A stretch of DNA of 20,180 nucleotides. Source: a virus. Positions 15,079 to 20,180 of this stretch are shown piece after piece; position 1 is the first letter of the stretch, and each line of letters begins with the position of its first letter. The stretch spans positions 1 to 20,180 of the IMG/VR virus record IMGVR_UViG_3300025086_000335; one strand, written 5' to 3'. The notes under the pieces were generated by a model. It saw nothing but the letters and a program-made list of their open reading frames with translations. It ran no database searches and was not told the DNA's origin. The translations under genes were made by a program, and so were the position numbers.

Positions 15079-15277
15079 GATGTTTTCTCCACTGTAGTTC
15101 TGCGAGTAGCATAGTTTGCTCGTAGTCAGACATTACCATCCAGTTGCGTATTTCGTCAACAGTTCTTTTACATCCTTTGCAAAAGCCATCATCATCTATT
15201 TCACACACAGTCAGACAGGGTGATGGAGTGCTCCCATATCTAGGAGCAATCCTTCTTCTTACATGAGGTATACTCAT
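15071..15277 (-). CDS. DUF1289 family small Cys-rich protein
   Basis: A 68-residue protein with the DUF1289 signature: S-P-C21-x3-C25, then G-F-C33-x2-C36-x-R-T and D-E-I-R-N-W. Four conserved Cys could bind zinc or an Fe-S cluster. The family is found in many proteobacteria and some phages; its function is not known. Here it overlaps the RNR stop by ATGA and has no strong RBS of its own, so it is made together with RNR. This position makes a helper role in reductase or redox chemistry a fair guess, but only a guess. Confidence 0.85.
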   Translation of the reverse strand: MSIPHVRRRIAPRYGSTPSPCLTVCEIDDDGFCKGCKRTVDEIRNWMVMSDYEQTMLLAELQWRKHHG

Positions 15278-17031
15278 TCACACTTACGAAGACCTGTGTT
15301 AGGATCAAAGTAACAGGCTCCTCCCTCGTCTACAAAGTCCTGAGTCTCCTCAATGTCATCCTCCTGGGCTACCTCTTCAGAAGTAGAAGCGTTAAGAATA
15401 CCATATCGTTTACCTGCTGCTCTGAATGTTGTGCAGCCAGAGGCTCCACCATCGTATGCATCCATGTAGACTTGCTTGAACTCTTCCCAGGTTACGTCCT
15501 CGCCTGTGTTGCAAGTCTTTGAACAGGCTGAGTCCACAAAACGAGATGCTACATTAAGAACTTTTACGTGATCAAAAACAGATAATTCATCTGCTGTTTT
15601 ACCCTTAACTCCAAACCATTTGAAGCCATAGTCCTCTACTCGTTCAACCTTGGGTCCATCGAATGTCTGGATAGTTCTGTCGTAGTAATGGGAAAAGACT
15701 GGTTCAATACCTGAAGAGATGTTGTCTGCTGAGAGACTGATAGTTCCTGTTGGTGCAACAGAAAGAAGATGACTGTTACGAATACCACACTCGCTAATGA
15801 GATTACGTATGTGAGAAGGAAGAGACTTAGCAAAGTCAGACTCAAGGTAAGCCTGAGTAAATAAAGGAAAGGGTTCTTTCTCCAAAGCCAGTTCAACAGA
15901 GGTAGTATATGCGACATCCCTAATTACTCCCATAATTTCTTCTAAAGTTTTTAGGAATCTTTCACTACCATACTCAAATCCCAGTGCTTCAATTGCGTTA
16001 GCAACACCAGTAACACCTAGCCCCATACGCCTTTTGCTTTTAGCTTCTATCTCTTGTTCCTTTAGAGGGTAGGTTGCTCTATCTACGACATTATCCATAG
16101 CTCTAACGACATGAGGTATGTCATTACGAAGTTGGTTCATATTGAACACGTACTTGTCATCGTGTTTTAGTACGTACTTAGTCAGGTTAAACGAACCAAG
16201 AAGACATGCACCATTAGGAGGAAGTGGTTGTTCACCACAGGGATTAGTGGCTGCAATTGTTTCACAGTAGTGTAGGTTATTCTTCTGATTAATACGATCA
16301 ATAAATAGAATACCAGGCTCTGCCCAGTCCCATGTAGAACGTAGGATCTGATCCCATAATGCAGTAGCACTTACTGTCTTGTAGACTACACCCTCAAACT
16401 GCAAATCAAAGTCTGTGTCTTCCTTGACTGCTTTCATAAATTCATCAGTGACACCTACAGATATGTTGAACTGTGTTAGGTTATCACTGTTGTTCTTTGC
16501 TGTAATAAATTCTTCAATGTCTGGATGATCTACACGTAGCACACCCATCTGTGCACCACGTCTGTGTCCTGCAGAAGAAATGGTATCACACACAGCATTA
16601 AAGATTCCCATGAATGACAGAGGACCAGAGGACTTAGAGTCCAAAGATTTAATCAGTGCTCCTCGTGGACGTAGCGTTGAGAAGTCATAACCAATACCAC
16701 CACCTAGTCTCATTGTTTCTGCTGCACGTCTTGCAGCATCCATGATGCCATCCATACTATCTTTAATAGTTGTAGATACAAAGCAGTTGTAAGGTGTCAC
16801 ACGTCTTGGTGCTCCCATTGCAGACTGAACCCTCCCTGCAGGAAGGAAGCGTTGATTGTACAAAATGTTTCTAAAGTTATTGAAGTGTGCCTCGTTATCC
16901 TTCAATGCTTCAGCAACTCTAGTCATTGCATCCTTAAATGATTCTCCCTGGCCTCTATACTTCATGGCATGTATCTCTTCTGAGATAGGTAGTGTTGGTC
17001 CATAGTCCTGTTCTATGTTTGGTATATTCAT
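15274..17031 (-). CDS. nrdJ: Class II (B12-dependent) ribonucleotide reductase
   Basis: Converts ribonucleotides to deoxyribonucleotides with adenosylcobalamin as radical source. The 585 residues have the RNR barrel: C83 (N-C-F-V), G-G-G-I-G-Y-D-F-S-x-L-R-P (110-122), the active-site N263-P-C265-G-E267 with thiyl C265, C276 eleven residues later (redox partner of C83), P-T-G-T-I-S (427-432), and S-K-T-x-N (504-508). The N-C-E triad and the spacing from C265 to C276 fit NrdJ. There is no N-terminal ATP-cone, so allosteric control of overall activity is probably absent. The C-terminal electron-relay Cys are probably C573 and C584. ATG at 17031 has GGAG 7 nt upstream and overlaps mazG in ATGA. 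It needs cobalamin from the host but no separate small subunit. Confidence 0.93.
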   Translation of the reverse strand: MNIPNIEQDYGPTLPISEEIHAMKYRGQGESFKDAMTRVAEALKDNEAHFNNFRNILYNQRFLPAGRVQSAMGAPRRVTPYNCFVSTTIKDSMDGIMDAARRAAETMRLGGGIGYDFSTLRPRGALIKSLDSKSSGPLSFMGIFNAVCDTISSAGHRRGAQMGVLRVDHPDIEEFITAKNNSDNLTQFNISVGVTDEFMKAVKEDTDFDLQFEGVVYKTVSATALWDQILRSTWDWAEPGILFIDRINQKNNLHYCETIAATNPCGEQPLPPNGACLLGSFNLTKYVLKHDDKYVFNMNQLRNDIPHVVRAMDNVVDRATYPLKEQEIEAKSKRRMGLGVTGVANAIEALGFEYGSERFLKTLEEIMGVIRDVAYTTSVELALEKEPFPLFTQAYLESDFAKSLPSHIRNLISECGIRNSHLLSVAPTGTISLSADNISSGIEPVFSHYYDRTIQTFDGPKVERVEDYGFKWFGVKGKTADELSVFDHVKVLNVASRFVDSACSKTCNTGEDVTWEEFKQVYMDAYDGGASGCTTFRAAGKRYGILNASTSEEVAQEDDIEETQDFVDEGGACYFDPNTGLRKCE

Positions 17032-17405
17032 CTGTAGTCTCCTGATCCTTTTAATTTCCCACGTTTTTCTCTGCTGTCGAGCTTCTTCATATTTTCTTTT
17101 ACAACATCATTTAATTTTATATCTAAAAGATTTAGTATAGCTATAAAGTAAAAGAACATATCCCCTGCTTCAAGTGTGACACCTTGTTTATCTAAGGGTG
17201 TGTCATCCCTCTTATGTTTCTTGAGCTTCTCAAAGAACTCACCTGTTTCTCCTATCAGACCCATAGTATTCTCTAAGAACCTTTTATCACCAGAGGTAAT
17301 CATTTTGTTTTCTACCCACTCAGCATAATCATCTAAGTCTACTGGTTTATTTTCTTGAAAGGCATCAAAGTATCCCATGTCTTCAAGGTCTTTTTGCGTT
17401 AACAT
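17028..17405 (-). CDS. mazG: MazG-like nucleotide pyrophosphohydrolase
   Basis: A 125-residue all-alpha NTP pyrophosphatase of the MazG type. The Mg-binding motif E53-x2-E56 (G-L-I-G-E-T-G-E) and E79-x2-D82 (L-E-A-G-D) are both intact. The C-terminal K-R-x-x-x-K-G-S-G-D-Y is typical of phage members. Such enzymes hydrolyse (d)NTPs, perhaps including non-canonical ones; a role in lowering host (p)ppGpp has been proposed for phage MazG but is disputed. RBS GGAG lies 6 nt before the ATG. The start shares a base with the previous stop (TAATG) and the stop overlaps the RNR start (ATGA), linking it to dNTP production. Confidence 0.88.
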   Translation of the reverse strand: MLTQKDLEDMGYFDAFQENKPVDLDDYAEWVENKMITSGDKRFLENTMGLIGETGEFFEKLKKHKRDDTPLDKQGVTLEAGDMFFYFIAILNLLDIKLNDVVKENMKKLDSREKRGKLKGSGDYR

Positions 17406-17593
17406 TATTTCTCCTTTGCATCTATCTCTATAATTTTAACATCGTCTAAATCATATATGGTGTCTCGAATTATTTCTTCAAGACTCTTCTTTAAACTATC
17501 TGAGGCAATAAAGTTTGCTTCAGGTTCTACATCCAATAACATTGTTATTTCAAACAACACAGGAACCTCCAAGTTATATAGACTAAAACACAT
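17405..17593 (-). CDS. Unknown small protein, 62 aa
   Basis: A short gene between endonuclease I and mazG. The N-terminal ~20 residues are hydrophobic-mixed and the rest is acidic, with a probable helix (S-L-K-K-S-L-E-E-I-I-R-D) and a C-terminal beta-strand (V-K-I-I-E-I). No family recognised. The ATG at 17593, 8 bp after the upstream stop, has no good RBS; an internal Met at residue 18 (17542) has none either, so I keep the long form. The stop shares a base with the mazG start. It keeps the operon's spacing, so it is probably real. Confidence 0.6.
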   Translation of the reverse strand: MCFSLYNLEVPVLFEITMLLDVEPEANFIASDSLKKSLEEIIRDTIYDLDDVKIIEIDAKEK

Positions 17594-17601
17594 ACGTCAA
17601 T

Positions 17602-17994
17602 CTATTCTTTTGACCAATCGTCAGGAATAGATTTCTCAGCGTACTGAAAGCCATACTTTTTACACCAGTCTGCATAGGAAGACTTAGCACCCTTGTATAA
17701 CTTTGCTCTACTGTTTTGAAAAACAAAACGAATATCTAAATCAGGAAATTGTTTTGCTATCTCTTTGTGCTTACGTCTATCGTTTGCTACAAATCGTCCC
17801 TTGGTTTCTATGATTATACCATTGGACAAAACGAAGTCAGGTGTATAAGTTCTTACTTTTAAATCAACCCACCTGATCTTTTCTTTTTCATACGTAAACT
17901 TAATTCCTTTGGATCGTAACTCTTTTGCTACATCATCCTCAAAGCCAGAGCGATACCCTGCCTTGAGTGCTGATGCTCTATACTTCTTGCTCAT
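17602..17994 (-). CDS. Endonuclease I (T7 gp3-like Holliday junction resolvase)
   Basis: Structure-specific nuclease of the T7 endonuclease I family, which resolves branched phage DNA and helps degrade host DNA. Catalytic residues match T7 (E20, D55, E65, K67): counted from the ATG used here they are E19 (S-G-F-E), D53 (T-P-D-F-V-L), E63 and K65 (I-E-T-K-G). The C-terminal Y-A-D-W-C-x-K-x-G-F-x-Y-A and I-P-D-D-W are also family features. I chose ATG 17994 over the in-frame ATG at 18018, because the longer start has no RBS while 17994 has AGAGGA (spacing ~11-12) and fits the T7 N-terminal length. With either start it overlaps the end of the Cas4-like gene. Confidence 0.88.
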   Translation of the reverse strand: MSKKYRASALKAGYRSGFEDDVAKELRSKGIKFTYEKEKIRWVDLKVRTYTPDFVLSNGIIIETKGRFVANDRRKHKEIAKQFPDLDIRFVFQNSRAKLYKGAKSSYADWCKKYGFQYAEKSIPDDWSKE

Positions 17995-18847
17995 TGTACG
18001 TAAAATCCTCTGGGACATTGGGTGTTTTAACCACGTCTACCAGGAGGACATCACCATTGCCATAAACAAATCTCCTGGCTTCAGGCCAACACTTCTTGTT
18101 GAACTCACAGAATCCACAGGAGGGATGAAGCTTTGTATTAGGGCTTGTCTTTGATTGTGGTACTGGATCAAAACCTCTGTCAGGTATACCACCCTTTACC
18201 ATTTCTTTTACTTGGTTTATTTCTTTTTCTTTTTGTTCTAACTCAGGAGTAAAGTCATACATATCCAGGCAGATACCACCACCTACTTTATCAACAACAA
18301 GAAACGCACCATGAGTTTTGTTTGTTACCAGTGGATCATCCTTGGCTGCGTAGACATAAGAACTTAGCTGACTGATGTAACCAAATGGATCTTCTTCCCT
18401 GAGATTACCTTCAACAAACTTTTTAAATGAGTAGGGAGAGGCAGACTTTACATCAATAGTCATACCATCAATCACTGCATCCCTGTGTCCTGCTAGGTCA
18501 TTGATCCTCATTCGATCTTGTTGACCTGTAACTTTGTGACCAGATGCTTCTACGATAGCAAGAACTAATTCTTCTATCATGTCTCCATAAAAGAACTTCA
18601 GCAAGTCTGAAGGAGACAGTGCTCTAGCTACATTAGTCTCGTTAATCTTGTACCAAAGTTTTCTTTTACATGGGCTACCAATAGAGGAAAACGACAGATA
18701 CCCTCGTGGTTTCTGTGGTGCTCTGAATCTTGAGGTAGCTGCTTTGCCAATACGATCACCCATCTTTAGGCTTAGTAAATGATCCCAACCCTTGAGTCCA
18801 AGTATTGTGTCTTCCATATCTTTGACGAGTGTTTTTATATTGGGCAT
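17978..18847 (-). CDS. Cas4/RecB-like PD-(D/E)XK exonuclease with Fe-S site
   Basis: A 289-residue nuclease of the PD-(D/E)XK superfamily, RecB/Cas4 type. Nuclease motifs are E92/E93 (motif I region), G-H121-R-D123, I-D132-V-K134 and Q160-L-x3-Y. C60 (S-P-C-K-R-K) together with C244-x2-C247-x5-C253 forms the four-Cys pattern that binds a 4Fe-4S cluster in Cas4 and AddB. It probably replaces T7 gp6 as the phage exonuclease for host DNA breakdown, recombination and primer removal; its place between SSB and endonuclease I agrees with this. RBS AAGGAT precedes ATG 18847. The last residues overlap the endonuclease I gene. There is no cas gene or repeat array nearby, so a CRISPR role is not suggested. 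Confidence 0.85.
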   Translation of the reverse strand: MPNIKTLVKDMEDTILGLKGWDHLLSLKMGDRIGKAATSRFRAPQKPRGYLSFSSIGSPCKRKLWYKINETNVARALSPSDLLKFFYGDMIEELVLAIVEASGHKVTGQQDRMRINDLAGHRDAVIDGMTIDVKSASPYSFKKFVEGNLREEDPFGYISQLSSYVYAAKDDPLVTNKTHGAFLVVDKVGGGICLDMYDFTPELEQKEKEINQVKEMVKGGIPDRGFDPVPQSKTSPNTKLHPSCGFCEFNKKCWPEARRFVYGNGDVLLVDVVKTPNVPEDFTYNEQEV

Positions 18848-18867
18848 TGTATATCCTTATGTGTATA

Positions 18868-18904
18868 CGCCCCCACCTAAAAAATGAGAAAAAAGGTGAG
18901 GGCG
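18868..18904 (-). promoter_or_regulatory. Hairpin between SSB and Cas4-like gene
   Basis: Arms 18868-18878 and 18894-18904 pair over 11 bp with one C/A mismatch and a 15-nt A-rich loop. On the + strand it is followed by a T-run (TTTTCTTCT), so it could stop antisense transcription. On the - strand, where the genes are, no T-run follows; it could be a processing or stability hairpin that sets the SSB to exonuclease ratio. Confidence 0.5.
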
Positions 18905-18908
18905 TTTT

Positions 18909-18941
18909 CTTCTAGGGGAAGGAAACAGGAAAACCTAGAAG
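18909..18941 (-). promoter_or_regulatory. Second hairpin, containing the SSB stop codon
   Basis: CTTCTAGG (18909-18916) and CCTAGAAG (18934-18941) are a perfect 8-bp inverted repeat with a 17-nt loop. The SSB stop codon (18935-18937) lies in the stem. With the adjoining hairpin at 18868-18904 it fills nearly the whole SSB-exonuclease gap, as expected for mRNA 3'-end protection of the abundant SSB message. Confidence 0.45.
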
Positions 18942-19465
18942 GGTATTGAGTCCTGTGGTTCTTCTTGGGAGGTGGAAGATGTAGAACCACCAGAACTATC
19001 AGAGTGATCTGTGAACATTGAGCCTGGTTGGGAGGAACCACCCTCTGATTCATAGACCACATGATCTAGGATCTGTAGTCCTAGAAGTCGTGAGCCTGTA
19101 CGTGGACTGTTCTTTCCACTGTACAGTTCAATCTTTACAATACCTGTACTGCCATTACCAATCAAACCATTGTCTTCTAGATCCCAGGCTTTACCAGTAA
19201 TGTCTGCCACGATGGGTGCTCCACCCTGCCAGTCGTAGTTTCCTTTGTGAGGTCTATCGAAGGTGACTTTGAAACCACCATCTTCCTCTTTAAATTGTTT
19301 TTGAAGACCTGCTTTTTGCAAACCCTTCATCGTTTCTTTATCAGTTATCACTGTAACTTTATAAGCACCCTCTGTCTCAGAGTGAAAATCTGCACGATCA
19401 CGATTAGTCTCAAAGACTTTTGCCCAGTGTATCGTACCTTTAACGTCATGTTGTGTTGATGGCAT
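18935..19465 (-). CDS. Single-stranded DNA-binding protein (T7 gp2.5-like)
   Basis: Probable phage SSB that coats single strands at the fork and recruits other proteins. The 176-residue length is near that of T7 gp2.5. Residues ~5-140 are beta-rich with a W-A-K-V-F-E-T start and aromatic residues suited to an OB-fold. Residues ~140-165 are a Gly/Ser-rich linker, and the C terminus is acidic and ends D-S-I-P-F, like the D-D-D-I-P-F tip of bacterial SSB and the acidic, Phe-terminated tail of gp2.5 that contacts polymerase and helicase. ATG at 19465 has an excellent SD, AAAGGAGG, 6 nt upstream. It has its own promoter with an operator-like palindrome, suggesting high or separately timed expression. 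Confidence 0.85.
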   Translation of the reverse strand: MPSTQHDVKGTIHWAKVFETNRDRADFHSETEGAYKVTVITDKETMKGLQKAGLQKQFKEEDGGFKVTFDRPHKGNYDWQGGAPIVADITGKAWDLEDNGLIGNGSTGIVKIELYSGKNSPRTGSRLLGLQILDHVVYESEGGSSQPGSMFTDHSDSSGGSTSSTSQEEPQDSIPF

Positions 19466-19488
19466 ACTGCCCTCCTTTGTTTTAATAT

Positions 19489-19521
19489 ATTATACTTAGG
19501 GTCTATGACCCTATATGTCAA
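19489..19521 (-). promoter_or_regulatory. Promoter-like sequence with internal palindrome, before SSB
   Basis: On the - strand a perfect -35 TTGACA (19516-19521, touching the polymerase stop) and a perfect -10 TATAAT (19489-19494) are 21 bp apart. That spacing is longer than the usual 17 bp. A less perfect TAAGTA lies at 17 bp. Between the hexamers is a perfect palindrome. Confidence 0.45.
19497..19513. promoter_or_regulatory. Operator-like 7-3-7 palindrome
   Basis: TAGGGTCTATGACCCTA is a perfect inverted repeat (7-bp arms, 3-bp centre) lying between the -35 and -10 hexamers of the SSB promoter. Its position suits a repressor, or an activator that corrects the long spacer as MerR-type proteins do. 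I found no second copy in the window. It could also be a mRNA hairpin at the end of the polymerase gene. Confidence 0.45.
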
Positions 19522-20180
19522 TGGGTTTCAGCCCAATTTTTTCCTATGTCGTATGACCCAGGTGTAGGAATCTTGAACCCTAGCTCCTGGCCTACGTCAA
19601 GCATGGCCTGTGCCTGTATCTGTCCAAGTAGTTCAGCCTCTTCCTTTGTGCCTGTTACTTCTACTTGGTACTCATCATGGATAAAGCCAACCATCTTAAA
19701 TCTGATTCCTTCCTTACGTGCTATGTCGTGCCAACGCAGGAGGGTGTACTTCATAAGACAAGCCTCACCATTCTGTAGGATACCTGCCAAGGCTTTGTGG
19801 GTACTGGGTACATTTACCCTGCGTCCATCGTAACCCTTGAACCAACCATTCTCTCCAACTTGTTTGATATATTTATTCTTTAGATCATATAATCCTCCAA
19901 TGCTCATCTCAAAACGAGTACGTGCATCCTGCGCTTCCTTCATGCTGACCTTGAGTATCTGACCAGTCTTTGCTACCCCTGCTCCTAGTAACCAAGCATA
20001 GATAAAAGTCTTTGCCATATCTCTTGTACCATTGGGTACATCCAAAGCATTCTTGTTGACGTTGTGTATGTCTGTCTCGTTTTCTTTCTTACCCTTCATG
20101 ATAGCCTGGGCATACTGATCTTCACCATACATACGCCAGAGGTAGTCAGCCAGTACTCGTAACTGAATACCGTCAGCATC
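19518..20180 (-). CDS. polA: Family A DNA polymerase, T7 gp5-like (C-terminal part)
   Basis: Replicative DNA polymerase; only the palm/fingers end is in the window, and the reading frame stays open to base 20180, so the N-terminal part with the 3'-5' exonuclease lies outside. All three polymerase motifs are present: motif A, D-A-D-G-I-Q-L-R, at the first visible residues; motif B, R53-D-M-A-K57-T-F-I-Y61, counted from the window edge; and motif C, H168-D-E-Y-Q. The Tyr in motif B corresponds to T7 Tyr526 (E. coli Phe762), so the phage has the T7-type residue. The nearest ATG (20132) falls inside motif A and is not the start. It heads the visible part of the - strand replication operon. Confidence 0.93.
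   Translation of the reverse strand, partial: DADGIQLRVLADYLWRMYGEDQYAQAIMKGKKENETDIHNVNKNALDVPNGTRDMAKTFIYAWLLGAGVAKTGQILKVSMKEAQDARTRFEMSIGGLYDLKNKYIKQVGENGWFKGYDGRRVNVPSTHKALAGILQNGEACLMKYTLLRWHDIARKEGIRFKMVGFIHDEYQVEVTGTKEEAELLGQIQAQAMLDVGQELGFKIPTPGSYDIGKNWAETH

Noticed and set aside
17995-18018. Longer start for endonuclease I
   Set aside because: The ATG at 18018 has no SD and adds eight residues beyond the T7-like N terminus; ATG 17994 has AGAGGA upstream.
17978-18847. CRISPR-associated Cas4 as part of a CRISPR system
   Set aside because: No cas1, cas2 or repeat-spacer array in the window; the gene sits in a T7-like replication operon.
18877-19062. 61-aa - strand frame overlapping the SSB end
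   Set aside because: It overlaps the SSB gene in another frame, lacks a clear RBS, and its tail is hairpin sequence translated.

Overview
The window is a piece of a double-stranded DNA tailed phage (podovirus-like, T7-supergroup replication genes), most likely from a marine bacterium. The evidence is the set of T7-type genes (family A DNA polymerase, SSB of the gp2.5 kind, endonuclease I), a B12-dependent class II ribonucleotide reductase, MazG, 2OG-Fe(II) oxygenases, and a tail fibre built from the AELN-x-x-DGV repeats common in marine phages. The sequence is A+T-rich. No RNA polymerase, terminase, capsid, integrase, tRNA or CRISPR is visible. The layout resembles marine podoviruses of the SAR116/SAR11/Roseobacter type (for example HMO-2011-like phages); that placement is inference.

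Left arm, + strand (37-13970): tail fibre; a Tyr/Asn/Ser/Gly-rich probable adsorption protein; a tandem pair of different 2OG-Fe(II) oxygenases behind their own promoter; a 474-bp gap bracketed by a 41-bp direct repeat and holding one possible small membrane-protein gene; then five tightly packed genes for probable internal or ejected virion proteins. These are a 1101-aa Gln/Ala/Asn-rich repeat protein, a lytic transglycosylase, two unknown proteins, and a 1235-aa giant. The arm ends at a hairpin terminator (13973-13999).

Right arm, - strand (20180-14003, read leftwards): DNA polymerase (C-terminal part only), promoter with an operator-like palindrome, SSB, Cas4-like nuclease, endonuclease I, a 62-aa unknown, MazG, class II RNR, DUF1289, a 51-aa basic protein, a PD-(D/E)XK nuclease, DUF3310, and a small unknown. 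From the 62-aa gene to the terminator every gene overlaps its neighbour (TAATG, ATGA, GTGA or ATGAGTAA), so they look like one translationally coupled operon. Its job is to recycle host nucleotides into dNTPs and to copy and process phage DNA. The two arms converge on the shared terminator.

The least ordinary parts are: (1) the 2OG pair, whose ribosome binding site is buried in a hairpin that its own promoter would bypass; (2) the duplicated 41-bp leader whose first copy has lost its start codon; (3) the palindrome lying between the -35 and -10 of the SSB promoter. I see no clear new multi-gene defence or counter-defence system.
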